Shown here: positions 34,190 through 44,015 of the stretch, one piece after another | Layout: each line of letters begins with the position of its first letter | Position numbering within the stretch: position 1 is the stretch's first letter | Origin: Streptomyces glomeratus | GTDB lineage: Bacteria; Actinomycetota; Actinomycetes; Streptomycetales; Streptomycetaceae | NCBI RefSeq assembly: GCF_021462825.1 | Contig: NZ_JAKEEB010000012.1 | Location: forward strand, 1 to 64,000 | Length of the DNA stretch: 64,000 bases | Reading direction: 5' to 3' | Made by a program: the position numbers and the translations under genes | The notes under the pieces: generated by a model | Told to the model about the DNA's origin: nothing | Seen by the model: only the letters and a program-made list of their open reading frames with translations | Databases searched by the model: none

Positions 34190-36484
34190 TCACGCCCCCG
34201 GCGTGAGGGTGGGGACGTGCAGCGGGCGGGCCAGTCCGGCCACCGCCTCGTCCAGGCGCTGGAGGTGTCGCAGCACCCGGTCCGTGACACGGTCGTACCG
34301 CGGGGCTCCGAGAGTGCCCGGCTTGAGCATGGACGCGATGCTCGGACCGGTCTCGATCCCGGCGGTGGAGCGCTCGTCGGTGACGTGCGCGGCGATCGCC
34401 TCGATATTGCGCACGATGCGCCGGCCCGCCTCGCGCAGCCGGGGGTCCGCCGCGATCGAGGGGTGCTCCGGCAGCAGTTCGGCCGTCGCCGCCAGGGAGC
34501 GTGCGTGGTAGGCGCAGGTCTCCAGCATCGCGACCACATAGCGGGCGGTGTCCCGGCGGGCCCGCAGCGGCGTGATCGGGTGCGTCAGCGGCTGTGCCGA
34601 GGACCGCAGGTCGGCCAGCGCCTGGTCCAGATCGCGTGCCCGGTCCAGGAGACCGGCCACGGGACCGCCGCTCAACTGGTCGACCGCGGCCTCGGTGACG
34701 TCGGCCAGCCGGGCCAGCACGGTGGCGAGGAGTTCGTTCGTACGGCGATCGGTGCGGACCGGCAGTACCAGCGCGGCCGCGACGATTCCGCAGACCACCC
34801 CGAGCAGCGTCTCCTCGATGCGCAGCAGGAGCACGGAGGCGCTGTAGGTGTGCAGAAGTGTGTAGAGGAGGCCCAGCATGGCGGTGACGAAGAAGGACAT
34901 CGCCATGTAGGACAGCGGCGCCGTGTAGAACATCGCGAAGATGAACAGCAGCACGAGCGCGAACGCCGTCCAGGTGTGGTGCCCGACCAGTCCGGCCAGT
35001 CCGATGCCCGCCACCACCCCGAGGACGGTGCCCACCAGCCGACGGTAGCTCTTGACGAGGATCTCGCCCGTGGACGCCGTGTTGATGAACACGATCCAGC
35101 AGGTGAGCACGGCCCAGTACCAGCGCTGACTGGAAAGGAACTCGCCGCCGACGATGGCGAGCGCCGATCCGACGGCCACCTGCACGGCCGCGCGCGTGGT
35201 GAGGCGCTGCAACCCGGTGGCCTCCGCCTCCTGCCCGCCCGCCTCCTCGCCGCCGTCGATGGCGGCGTCCTCCGCGTCCAGTTCCTCACGTGAGCGGGCC
35301 GTCTCCGGAGTGTCGTCGGACTCGTCCTGAGGACCGTCCAGGGCGATCCGCAGCCCCAGGAAAGCGCGCCCCGCCTCGCCGATCCCGCGGAAGACGTCCT
35401 GGACGGCGGCCGGCGCGGGCGGCAGGTTGGCCTCCTCCCGGTAGCCGAGGAGCCGGTTGCGCACATGGGACAGTGCCGTTCCCGGGTGCTGTGAGACGGA
35501 CCGCGGGACCAGCAGGCGCAGCGCCTCCAGGTCGCGGTGCAGTGTCGCGGTGGCCTCCTCCCGCTCGGGCAGCGGGCGGCCCGAGGGCACGGGTGCGCCC
35601 GGCAGGTGCAGGGTGAGGGTGTCGGCCCGTTCGGCGCTGCGTGCGGTGAGCAGCAGCAGACCGAGCCGTTCGGCGGCGATCTCGGCATCGGCGATACGGC
35701 GCTGCAGCAGCCGGGCCACCGCCTGGTCGGGAGTCCCCTCCTCCAGTCGGCCCTGGATCATCATGGCCGTCTCGTGCAGTGCCGCGGTCCTGCGGCGCAC
35801 CTCTTCCAGGGCCTTGGGCAGGTCCTCCGGCCCGGCGTCGAGCAGGGCGAGCTGCGCCGAGATCAGTTGCGCCAGGCGGGCCAGGAAGGCCTGGCGCAAG
35901 CGGTCCAGGATCCCCGAGGGCGACTGGGGGAGCAGGGCGAAGCGCACGACGGCGCTGCACGCGAAGGCGAGGGTGATGGCGACGTAGAGGCCCGGCAGCG
36001 CGTGGACGGTCGCGCCGACGAAGAGAGAGAGGAAGTAGACCTGGAAGACGATCAGCCCCAGCGCCGTGCCGCGGTCCCCGAACCGGCGGCCGTAGACGGC
36101 GCAGAAGATGAGCCCGACGAAGAGGACGTCACCGGCCACCCGATGGGAGCTCAGCAGCGCGCTGAGAGACACCGAGGCCAGCGCCACCGGCAGGCCCAGG
36201 GCCAGCGTGACGGCCTGGCGTGCCCGCTCCTTCTCGCGGATGGCGAAGGTCGCGACCATGGCCGCGATGGCGCCCGCCACCAGATGGGACAGATCGAACC
36301 GCAGGAGGGACAGGGCGGCGAGGGTGAGAGCGATGGAGACCGTGGTTCTCAGTCCGGCCGTGAGCCGCAGCAGCCCGGGGTCCGACGCCGCGATGCGTTC
36401 CCCGGCCTTCACCCGACCCGACCGACCCGCCACCCGCACTCCGCCGCACTCGATCCCGCGCCCGTGATGATCTCCTCCCAGCAT
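34190..36484 (-). CDS. FUSC-family membrane protein
   Basis: About 764 residues. Two blocks of membrane helices (about residues 45-185 and 450-610) flank and follow a large cytoplasmic helical region (about 185-440) that includes an acidic stretch, DGPQDESDDTPETARSREEL. The second block has the FUSC-type RWYWAVLTCWIVFINTASTGEI motif. Related proteins export aromatic acids or form fusaric-acid-resistance pumps; the substrate is unknown. The start is unsure: ATG 36484 has no ribosome site, and GTG 36439, 36433 and 36412 are alternatives. A second, divergent FUSC protein is encoded at 41.4-43.7 kb. Confidence 0.85.
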   Translation of the reverse strand: MLGGDHHGRGIECGGVRVAGRSGRVKAGERIAASDPGLLRLTAGLRTTVSIALTLAALSLLRFDLSHLVAGAIAAMVATFAIREKERARQAVTLALGLPVALASVSLSALLSSHRVAGDVLFVGLIFCAVYGRRFGDRGTALGLIVFQVYFLSLFVGATVHALPGLYVAITLAFACSAVVRFALLPQSPSGILDRLRQAFLARLAQLISAQLALLDAGPEDLPKALEEVRRRTAALHETAMMIQGRLEEGTPDQAVARLLQRRIADAEIAAERLGLLLLTARSAERADTLTLHLPGAPVPSGRPLPEREEATATLHRDLEALRLLVPRSVSQHPGTALSHVRNRLLGYREEANLPPAPAAVQDVFRGIGEAGRAFLGLRIALDGPQDESDDTPETARSREELDAEDAAIDGGEEAGGQEAEATGLQRLTTRAAVQVAVGSALAIVGGEFLSSQRWYWAVLTCWIVFINTASTGEILVKSYRRLVGTVLGVVAGIGLAGLVGHHTWTAFALVLLFIFAMFYTAPLSYMAMSFFVTAMLGLLYTLLHTYSASVLLLRIEETLLGVVCGIVAAALVLPVRTDRRTNELLATVLARLADVTEAAVDQLSGGPVAGLLDRARDLDQALADLRSSAQPLTHPITPLRARRDTARYVVAMLETCAYHARSLAATAELLPEHPSIAADPRLREAGRRIVRNIEAIAAHVTDERSTAGIETGPSIASMLKPGTLGAPRYDRVTDRVLRHLQRLDEAVAGLARPLHVPTLTPGA

Positions 36485-36649
36485 GGCACGCCGCGACGGG
36501 CGGACCACCGGGCCGGGAACAGCACGGGCGCGCTGCGGCCGGGCGGGCAGCGGTGGGGACTCAGGGCCGCCGTTTCCCTCGGCGCCCGGCCGCCGTCGGT
36601 GGTGCCGGTGCCCCGTCCTCCGGGGCGCCGGCACCACCGTCCGTCTGCG

Positions 36650-38101
36650 TCAGGCGGCCGGGACCGGGTAGGTCGGGTACTCCACCCCGGAGACGTGCTG
36701 GACGACGCGGATGACCTGGCAGGAGTAGCCGAACTCGTTGTCGTACCACAGGTAGAGGATCGCGTTGTCGCCCTCGACCTTGGTGGCGCCGGCGTCGACG
36801 ATCGAGGCGTGGCGGGAGCCGATGAAGTCGCTGGAGACCGCGTCGGGTGCGCTGATGAAGTCGATCTGGCGCTTCAGCGGGGAGGTCAGCGACACCTTGC
36901 GGAGGTAGTCGAGGACCTCTTCCCGGGTGGTCTCGCGGGCGAGCTGGAGGTTCAGGATCGCGATCGACACATCGGGGACCGGGACCCGGATCGAGCTGCC
37001 GGTGATCTTCGCCTTGAGTTCGGGCAGCGCCTTGGCGACGGCGGAGGCGGCACCGGTCTCGGTGATGACCATGTTGAGCGGTGCGGACCGGCCACGGCGG
37101 TCGGACTTGTGGTAGTTGTCCAGCAGGTTCTGGTCGTTGGTGAACGAGTGGACGGTCTCCACATGACCGCGCAGGACGCCGTACTCGTCCTCCATCGCCT
37201 TCAGCGGCGGGACGATCGCGTTGGTGGTGCACGAGGCGCAGGACAGGATCCGCTCGTCCGGCTTCAGCATGTCGTGGTTGACGCCGTGGACGATGTTGGG
37301 GACGTCGCCCTTGCCGGGCGCGGTCAGGACGACCTTGTCGATGCCGGGACGCAGATGCTTCGACAGGCCCTCGCGGTCGCGCCACTTGCCGGTGTTGTCG
37401 ATGAGGATGGCGTCCTTGATGCCGTACGCCGTGTAGTCCACCGAGGTCGGGTCGTCGGCGTAGATCACCTTGATCTCGTTGCCGTTGGCGACGATCGTGC
37501 TGTTCGCCTCGTCGACGGTGATCGTGCCCTGGAACTGCCCGTGGATGGAGTCACGGCGGAGCAGGGAGGCGCGCTTGACGAGGTCCTCGGCGGCCCGGCC
37601 GCCACCCCGCACGACGATGGCACGCAGTCGCAGCCCGTTGCCGGAGCCGGACTTCTCGATGAGCAGGCGGGCGACGAGCCGGCCGATGCGGCCGAATCCG
37701 TAGAGGACGACGTCACGGCCCTCGCCGCGCTCGATCTTGTTCGCACCCGTCGCGCCGGCGACGGCCTCGGCGGTGAACTCCTCCACCGACAGACCGCGGT
37801 CGTCGGTGCGGTACGTCGCGGCGAGCATGCCGATGTCTATCTGGGACGGCCCGAGGTCCAGGGTGGTGAGGGCCTGGAGGAACGGCAGGGTCTCGGTGAC
37901 CGAGAGTTCCTCGCCGGCGATCTGCCGGGCGAATCGGTGGGTCTTGAGGATGCTGACCACCGACTTGTTCACCAGGGAGCGGCTGTGGAGCAGGACGGTG
38001 ACGTCCCGCTCCCGGTGCAGCTTCCCGATGAGCGGGATCATCGACTCTGCGGTCTCCTCGCGGTTCTTCCAGTTCGTGAACGAGTCGTCATTGACAGTCA
38101 C
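36650..38101 (-). CDS. gap2: Glyceraldehyde-3-phosphate dehydrogenase with N-terminal extension (Gap2 type)
   Basis: 483 residues, about 150 longer than ordinary GapA. Residues 1-130 are an extra helical region. The NAD-binding VVLYGFGRIGRLVA starts near residue 132, and the catalytic Cys is in ILSCASCTTNAIVPP. The dehydrogenase core ends with AILYLWYDNEFGYSCQVIR. This matches the long GapDH of S. coelicolor (SCO7511 type). The direction of reaction (glycolytic or gluconeogenic) cannot be read. The start is GTG 38101, with GAAAGA upstream. Confidence 0.93.
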   Translation of the reverse strand: MTVNDDSFTNWKNREETAESMIPLIGKLHRERDVTVLLHSRSLVNKSVVSILKTHRFARQIAGEELSVTETLPFLQALTTLDLGPSQIDIGMLAATYRTDDRGLSVEEFTAEAVAGATGANKIERGEGRDVVLYGFGRIGRLVARLLIEKSGSGNGLRLRAIVVRGGGRAAEDLVKRASLLRRDSIHGQFQGTITVDEANSTIVANGNEIKVIYADDPTSVDYTAYGIKDAILIDNTGKWRDREGLSKHLRPGIDKVVLTAPGKGDVPNIVHGVNHDMLKPDERILSCASCTTNAIVPPLKAMEDEYGVLRGHVETVHSFTNDQNLLDNYHKSDRRGRSAPLNMVITETGAASAVAKALPELKAKITGSSIRVPVPDVSIAILNLQLARETTREEVLDYLRKVSLTSPLKRQIDFISAPDAVSSDFIGSRHASIVDAGATKVEGDNAILYLWYDNEFGYSCQVIRVVQHVSGVEYPTYPVPAA

Positions 38102-38285
38102 AGGCGTATCTTTCGAGCTAGGTGGCGCTCATATGCTAACCCCCGGCCACTTCGATCTTTCACCCGGTGGTCCTCGGGCTCGCATGACGGTGCACGAGCC
38201 GTCCCGCGCCCCTGCCTCTTCCCGCCCCGCACCTCTGCCTCTTCCCGGCCCACGCCTGCGCCGTCCCGGCCCCCGGCGGTGAGGA

Positions 38286-38310
38286 GCCCGGCGGCGGACG
38301 GCCGCCGGGC
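38286..38310. terminator. Hairpin terminator 3' of lpdA
   Basis: gcccggcggc and gccgccgggc form a perfect 10-bp stem with a 5-nt loop, 25 bp beyond the lpdA stop. A smaller gcgctt/aagcgc hairpin lies between it and the stop. Confidence 0.6.
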
Positions 38311-38334
38311 AGGGCGCTTCCCGAAGCGCGGGAC

Positions 38335-39735
38335 CTACATGTTGATCATGTGTCCGGCCAGGCCGTGGACGGCCTCCTTGACCGCCTCGCCGAGCGTGGG
38401 GTGCGCATGGACGTTACGGGCGACCTCGTGGACGGTCAGGTCCCACTGCTGGGCCAGCGTGAGCTCCGGAAGCAGTTCGGTGACCTCCGGGCCGATCAGA
38501 TGGGCCCCCAGCAGCTCTCCGTGTGTGCCGTCGCTGACGATCTTCACAAAGCCGACGGGCTGTCCCAGACCATGGGCCTTTCCGTTGGCGGTGAACGGGA
38601 ACCTCACCACCCGGACGTCGAATCCCCGCTCGCGCGCCTGCGCCTCCGTCCAGCCGAAGCTGGCGATCTGCGGCTGACAGTAGGTGGCCCGCGGAATCAT
38701 GGTGTAGTCCAATTCCATGGTTTCCGCGTCCGCTATGGTCTCGGCAGCCACGATGCCCATGGACTCGGCGGCATGCGCGAGCATCAGCTTGGCGGTCACG
38801 TCCCCGATCGCGAAGATGTGCGGCACGCTGGTCCGGCAGCGTCCGTCGACGTCGACGGCTCCGCGCTCGGTGAGGCGTACCCCGGTGTTCTCCAGACCGT
38901 AGCCCGTGACGTTCGGGGCGAAGCCGATGGCCTGGAGCACCTTGTCCGTCTCCAGGACCCGGCGCTCACCGCCCTTGTCGACGGTGACGCGAACCCGCGG
39001 GCCGGAGTCGTCGATGCTCTCGACGGCGGTACCCGTGAGGACCTCGATGCCGAGCTTTCGGTAGTGCTTCGCCAGCTCCTTGGAGATCTCCTCGTCCTCC
39101 AGCGGGACCATACGGTCGAGGAACTCGACGATGGTCACGTCCACGCCGTAGCTGCGCAGCACATACGCGAACTCCACGCCGATCGCGCCCGCACCGGCGA
39201 TGACGATGCTGCCCGGCAGGGTGTCGCTGAGGATCTGGCTCTCGAAGGTGACCACCCGCTCCGACAGCGCGGTGCCGGGAAGAAGCCGGGGGCTCGCGCC
39301 GGCCGCCAGAATGCAGTGACCGAACGTCACCGCTTCGGTGCTGCCGTCCGGGAAGGTCACCACCAGGGTGTGGTCGTCGGTGAAGACGCCGCGCCCCTCG
39401 AACGTGGTGATGGCGTTCTTCTTCATCAGATAGTGAACGCCCTTGACCCGGCCGTCGGCGACCTTGCGGCTGCGCTGGTAGGCGACCCCGTAGTCGGCGG
39501 AGACCTCCCCGCCCAGACTGATCCCGTACGCCTTGGCCTCGTTCGTCACGAAATGAACCATCTCGGCGTTGCGCAACAGGGCCTTGGAGGGGATACAGCC
39601 CACGTTGAGGCAGACACCACCCCAGTACCGCTCCTCGACCACCGCGGTGGACAGGCCGAGTTGTGCGCTGCGGACCGCGGCGGTGTAACCCCCGGGCCCC
39701 GCCCCCAGAACAAGAACATCGAAGTGTTGACTCAC
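38335..39735 (-). CDS. lpdA: Dihydrolipoyl dehydrogenase
   Basis: 466 residues from GTG 39735 with AAGGA about 10 nt upstream. FAD motif VLVLGAGPGGYTAAVR, redox cysteines in GGVCLNVGCIPSKALL, NAD motif IVIAGAGAIGVEFAYVL, and the C-terminal catalytic pair in VHAHPTLGEAVKEAVHG are all intact. It reoxidises dihydrolipoamide in the 2-oxoacid dehydrogenase complexes. No E1/E2 genes are adjacent, so it is a stand-alone copy. It is 56 nt from the upstream NCS1 permease gene on the same strand. Confidence 0.95.
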   Translation of the reverse strand: MSQHFDVLVLGAGPGGYTAAVRSAQLGLSTAVVEERYWGGVCLNVGCIPSKALLRNAEMVHFVTNEAKAYGISLGGEVSADYGVAYQRSRKVADGRVKGVHYLMKKNAITTFEGRGVFTDDHTLVVTFPDGSTEAVTFGHCILAAGASPRLLPGTALSERVVTFESQILSDTLPGSIVIAGAGAIGVEFAYVLRSYGVDVTIVEFLDRMVPLEDEEISKELAKHYRKLGIEVLTGTAVESIDDSGPRVRVTVDKGGERRVLETDKVLQAIGFAPNVTGYGLENTGVRLTERGAVDVDGRCRTSVPHIFAIGDVTAKLMLAHAAESMGIVAAETIADAETMELDYTMIPRATYCQPQIASFGWTEAQARERGFDVRVVRFPFTANGKAHGLGQPVGFVKIVSDGTHGELLGAHLIGPEVTELLPELTLAQQWDLTVHEVARNVHAHPTLGEAVKEAVHGLAGHMINM

Positions 39736-39791
39736 AAGGCACTGATCCTTCTCCGATGCGCCCCGGCGCGCAACCGTCCGGCTCGTCCGGG

Positions 39792-41243
39792 TCAGGGTTC
39801 GCGGTGCTCGTGCGCCGCCTGCTCCAGCCCCTCCGCCTCTGCCTCGGCCAGCCGTTGTTCGGCCTCCACGTCGATCGAGCGGGTCAGCAGCCAGTAGAGC
39901 AGCGCGGCGACCGGCAGCCCGACGAACAGGGAGATGTCCGCACCGCCGAGTGCGCGGGCGGCGGGCCCGACGTAGAGATCGCCCACGGAGAAGAACGGCA
40001 CCATGACGGCGAAGCCCACCAGGTAGGCGACGATGCCGTGCAGGCCCCAGCGCCCGTAGATCCCACGGGGATTGAAGATCTCGGCGACGGCGTAGTGGCC
40101 GCGGCGCACCACGTAGTAGTCCATGAGGTTCACCGCGGTCCACGGGATGAACAGATAGAGCACCAGCAACAGGAAGTCGCCGAAGTTCTGGAGGAAGTGG
40201 GACGTGGCGGCGAGGGCGCCGACGAGAGAGAGCGCCGCGGTGAGACCGAGGGTCACCAGGCGTACGGCGAGTGTCGGCCGCACCCTCGTGAACGAGTCGA
40301 TACCGCTGATGAGCGTCAGCGATCCGCCGTACATGTTCAGCGCGGTCACGGACACCAGGCCCAGGGCGGCGAACAGCAGCACGATCGCGCCGAAGCCGCT
40401 GAACACCGTGTCGCCCGCCGCGTCGATCGAGCGGATCGTCTCGAAGCCCTTGCCCGCCCAGGCGGCGAGCAGCGCCCCGAGGGTCATCAGCCAGACACCA
40501 CCGAGCGCCGAGCCGAAGTAGGTCCAGTAGAACGTCCTGCGGACCGTCACGTCCGGCGGAAGGTAGCGCGAGTAGTCCGAGACGTAGATGGCCCAGCTGA
40601 TCTGGTAGCCGGCGACCACGCCGAACTGGGCCAGGAACGGCGTCCACCGGAAGCCGCCGAGGTCGAACGAGCCCGGCGGGTAGCGCAGATTGAGCAGGAC
40701 GCCCACGGTGAAGATCCCGAAGACGACGAGGAAGGTGTACGTCAGGATCCGCTCGGCCCGGTGGATGACGTCGTAGCCCACCAGCGCGATCACGAGGGCG
40801 ACCACGGTGACCACGACCACCCACAGCTTGACACCGCCGTGCAGCGTGGTGTGCAGCGCATCGCCCGCCAGGATCGTGTTGAAGACGTTGAACCCCGCGT
40901 ACTGAACATAGGCGAAGAGCCACACCAGCAGGGCCCCGACATAGCCGAACTGGGGCCGCGACTGGATCATCTGGGGCAGACCGAGCTGAGGGCCCTGGGC
41001 CGAGTGGAAGGCCATGAAGAAGGTGCCGATGACGGTTCCCCCCACGATCGCGACGAGCGACCAGAGGAGGTTGCCGCCCGCGGTGATGCCGATCAGACCC
41101 ACCGCGAGGGTGGCGATCTGCGCGTTCGACATGAACCACAACGGCCCCAGATGCCACAGCTTGCCGTGCCGTTCGTCCAAGGGGACGTAGTCGATGGACC
41201 GGACCTCCAGGCCCGGCACCCCGGGCTCCGATGCTGTGGTCAT
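39792..41243 (-). CDS. NCS1-family nucleobase/cation symporter
   Basis: 483 residues from ATG 41243 with GGAGG 5 nt upstream. Twelve hydrophobic helices fit the purine-cytosine permease family. Typical segments are HLGPLWFMSNAQIATLAVG near the N-terminus, FFMAFHSAQGPQLGLPQMIQSR, and VAGYQISWAIYVSDYSRYLP. Substrates in the family include cytosine, purines, allantoin and hydantoins; no catabolic gene nearby tells which. Confidence 0.9.
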   Translation of the reverse strand: MTTASEPGVPGLEVRSIDYVPLDERHGKLWHLGPLWFMSNAQIATLAVGLIGITAGGNLLWSLVAIVGGTVIGTFFMAFHSAQGPQLGLPQMIQSRPQFGYVGALLVWLFAYVQYAGFNVFNTILAGDALHTTLHGGVKLWVVVVTVVALVIALVGYDVIHRAERILTYTFLVVFGIFTVGVLLNLRYPPGSFDLGGFRWTPFLAQFGVVAGYQISWAIYVSDYSRYLPPDVTVRRTFYWTYFGSALGGVWLMTLGALLAAWAGKGFETIRSIDAAGDTVFSGFGAIVLLFAALGLVSVTALNMYGGSLTLISGIDSFTRVRPTLAVRLVTLGLTAALSLVGALAATSHFLQNFGDFLLLVLYLFIPWTAVNLMDYYVVRRGHYAVAEIFNPRGIYGRWGLHGIVAYLVGFAVMVPFFSVGDLYVGPAARALGGADISLFVGLPVAALLYWLLTRSIDVEAEQRLAEAEAEGLEQAAHEHREP

Positions 41244-41426
41244 GAGGCCTCCCGGATGCCGGTCCATCCCTGCGGCCACATTCGACCCCCGAGTGTCACA
41301 GGTCAAGGCCACCGACAGCACGGAACGTCCGCTGTGTTCCGGTGGTCCTGCCCTACGGCGTCCGCGTTCCCGCCTCGCCTTCCGCGGCGGGCCCGGCGTG
41401 ACGTGTGCCGGCGGGTGAGGGCACGG

Positions 41427-43718
41427 TCAGGACGGACCGTCCCCCCGTACCGCGGCGGCCAGGCCCGGCTGGAGACGGCGTGCGGCGTCGAGATGGTCGG
41501 CGGTCCAGACGATGCGGACCGCCGTGCCCGCGGCCGGCCTGTATCCACCGCCCAGATCACGGCGGATCGAGGCGACCAGACCCGCGTCGGCCGCGGTACT
41601 GCGCGGCAGCGGATCCGGGACGGCGGTGCGGCGGTCCAGGGAGGCGGCCAGCGTCCCGTACCAGTCGGAGACCCGCTTGGCGGCACCCAGCAGGACGAGG
41701 CAGGCGTCGGCGCGGTCCGCCGCGCTGGGCCGTTCGCTCTGCCACAGTCCCAGCACCGCGTCCGCGGCGAGGCGCAGCCCGACCACCCCGGTGACCAGGG
41801 TCGTCATGGGCGCGAGAGGCATGGGTTTCGGGCCGCGTTCGGCGAGGTAGCCGCGGAAGGCGTCGTCGAGCCGTCGGGCGGCCGCCGCGGCCTGCCGCCT
41901 CTCCCGCTGCGGATCCGAGGCCGGTGCGGGTCCCGTCCCGCACCGGCCGACTGCATACTTCACCGCGCCGCTCAGATAGCGGGTGCTGTCCGTGTAGGCC
42001 GCCGCGAGGGCCCGGTCGATGGCGGCCGCGGCGCCGCGCGGCCAGAACAGCAGGCCGACCAGGACGCTCACCGCGCAGCCCAGGGCGATGTCCTGGACCC
42101 GCAGCAGTGCGACGTGCCAGTTCGGCCGGTGGCCGATGTTGAACAGGACGACGATGGTGACGGTGAAGGCGGCCTGACCGGCGGCGAACGAGATCGCGGC
42201 GGGGGCGACCCCGGCCAGCAGCACGGCGAGGGGCAGCAGGAACCACAGCAGCGTGCCGTGATGGCCGATGAGGTGCAGCAGTCCTGACCCGATGAGTGAA
42301 CCGGCGACCGTGCCGCCCACGGCGCGCAGCGCCTTCTGCCCGGTGCTGAGCGCGTTGGAGCGCAGCACCGACAGGGTGCCGAGGAGCACCCAGAAGGAGT
42401 GCTGAAGGCCCGTGGCATGGGCGATGAAGACCGCGATTCCGAGACCGAGCGCGCCCCGCAGGCTGTTGTGCAGCCAGACCGAGTGCGGTTCGAGGTGGGC
42501 GGCGGCGCGGTCGCGGGCCGCCGCCAGCGGTGAGACGGCGGTGCCGGGCTCACGGCCGAACAGACGCTCCGGCCAGCTGCGCTGCGCGGCCGCCGCCGCC
42601 AGGTCGACGTTGCCCGCGATCTGGAGGGTCGCGAAACCGAGCTCCTGGGCGCGGAACGACTGGTCCAGGGTGCCGAGGAAGGAGCGGACCTCCGTCGGGG
42701 TGGCGGGTCCCGGCAGGTGCACGGGCAGCCGCGTGGTGGCGCTGTGCTCCATGGCGGTCATGGCCTGGCGCAGGCCGGCCACCGCGGCGCGCAGCGCGTC
42801 GGGCGGTCCGTGCGGATCGTCGAGCAGGTCGGCCGCCCGCTCCAGGACCAGGGCGGCGCCCCGCCGGACGGCCAGGGCGTCCGGGTCGCGCGCCGGACGT
42901 CCCTCGGACGGGTCGCGCGCCGGACGTCCCTCGGACGGGGGACCACTGTCGGCCACGATGCCGCAGAGCCAGGTCAGTTCGTCGACCAGTCGGACGAGAG
43001 CGCGGGAGTCTGCGCTCAGGCCGGTGGGCCGGTAGGTGGTGGCGTCGAAGGCGCTGCGCAGGTCGGACGTCGCGGCGGTCTGAGCGGCCCGATCCGCGGT
43101 GGCCCGGCACGGGTCGCTGCCCGGCGCGTCCGAGCGCAGGGTCGCCGCGGCCGCGCGGCAGACACGGGCGGCGGGCGCGCTGAGCGGGTCCGCGGCGGGC
43201 CGGGGCCACAACAGGGAGATCGCGAGCACGGCGGCGGCCGCCGCGAGCCCCGCTCCGGCGAGCCGTTCGGGCAGCTGCGAGTTCGGTGTGGGCGAGGTCA
43301 CCGGGAGGACGTAGGCGAGCAGCAGTGCGGTCGTCGCCCCCGCGAGGACGGAGCTGACCACGCCCGAGAAGAGCACCAGGAAGCCGACCAGGACCGTCGT
43401 GGCGATCGCGAGCCAGGTGATGTGGGCCACCACCGTGCCGAGGCAGATGAGCACCATCCAGGCCAGCGCCAGGCCCACCTGAGCGCGCAACCGCTGCACC
43501 ATGGGACCGGTGAAATCCACCAGCAGCAGCATCGAGAACGAACCGAACGCCGCGAAGGTGGCCATCGTCGCCGAGCCGATCACCTGGCCGCACAGGGCGA
43601 ACAGGGCCGGCAGCACCAGTGCGGCGCGCACGGCCCGGCGGGTTGCCGCCAGCTCCGGATCGTGGGCCCGAAGCCACTTTGTGGCCCGGCCCGGCCGGAT
43701 GCGGCCCGGTGTCCGCAT
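41427..43718 (-). CDS. Second FUSC-family membrane protein, with an internal 9-residue duplication
   Basis: 763 residues from ATG 43718 with GGAGGG upstream. It has a first membrane block about residues 25-170, a cytoplasmic helical region about 170-400, a second membrane block about 410-560, then a C-terminal cytoplasmic domain. It resembles the FUSC protein at 34-36 kb in plan but not closely in sequence. Residues near 265-285 contain PSEGRPARD twice in tandem. The likely role is efflux of an aromatic or amphiphilic compound, inferred from family only. Confidence 0.85.
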   Translation of the reverse strand: MRTPGRIRPGRATKWLRAHDPELAATRRAVRAALVLPALFALCGQVIGSATMATFAAFGSFSMLLLVDFTGPMVQRLRAQVGLALAWMVLICLGTVVAHITWLAIATTVLVGFLVLFSGVVSSVLAGATTALLLAYVLPVTSPTPNSQLPERLAGAGLAAAAAVLAISLLWPRPAADPLSAPAARVCRAAAATLRSDAPGSDPCRATADRAAQTAATSDLRSAFDATTYRPTGLSADSRALVRLVDELTWLCGIVADSGPPSEGRPARDPSEGRPARDPDALAVRRGAALVLERAADLLDDPHGPPDALRAAVAGLRQAMTAMEHSATTRLPVHLPGPATPTEVRSFLGTLDQSFRAQELGFATLQIAGNVDLAAAAAQRSWPERLFGREPGTAVSPLAAARDRAAAHLEPHSVWLHNSLRGALGLGIAVFIAHATGLQHSFWVLLGTLSVLRSNALSTGQKALRAVGGTVAGSLIGSGLLHLIGHHGTLLWFLLPLAVLLAGVAPAAISFAAGQAAFTVTIVVLFNIGHRPNWHVALLRVQDIALGCAVSVLVGLLFWPRGAAAAIDRALAAAYTDSTRYLSGAVKYAVGRCGTGPAPASDPQRERRQAAAAARRLDDAFRGYLAERGPKPMPLAPMTTLVTGVVGLRLAADAVLGLWQSERPSAADRADACLVLLGAAKRVSDWYGTLAASLDRRTAVPDPLPRSTAADAGLVASIRRDLGGGYRPAAGTAVRIVWTADHLDAARRLQPGLAAAVRGDGPS
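42883..42936. repeat. 27-bp perfect tandem duplication inside the FUSC gene
   Basis: Two exact copies of 27 bp (42883-42909 and 42910-42936) add nine in-frame codons, giving PSEGRPARD twice. The frame is preserved and the location is a hydrophilic loop. Confidence 0.9.
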
Positions 43719-44015
43719 GCGCTCACACCCTCCGTTGCGTCGCCCATGGGCCGCGTGCCCCGACGACATGCCGAGTATCCGCCGGGCACGGGCACCGAGG
43801 GGCGCTGCCGTGCGCCGAGTCGAGAGGGAGGGGGGCCGGTCGAGTGATACGGCAGACCCGCCACCCCTCCCGGCCCCGGGGGCCCCTGTCCGCTCGGACT
43901 CCCGGCTTGGCCGGTGAGGTGCGCGTTCCGGAAGCGGTGCAGAACTCCCTGGCGGGAGAGCGCTCTCCGGGGCCCCGGAGCTGACGATGCGTCAGTACGG
44001 CCGGCGGGACGACCC

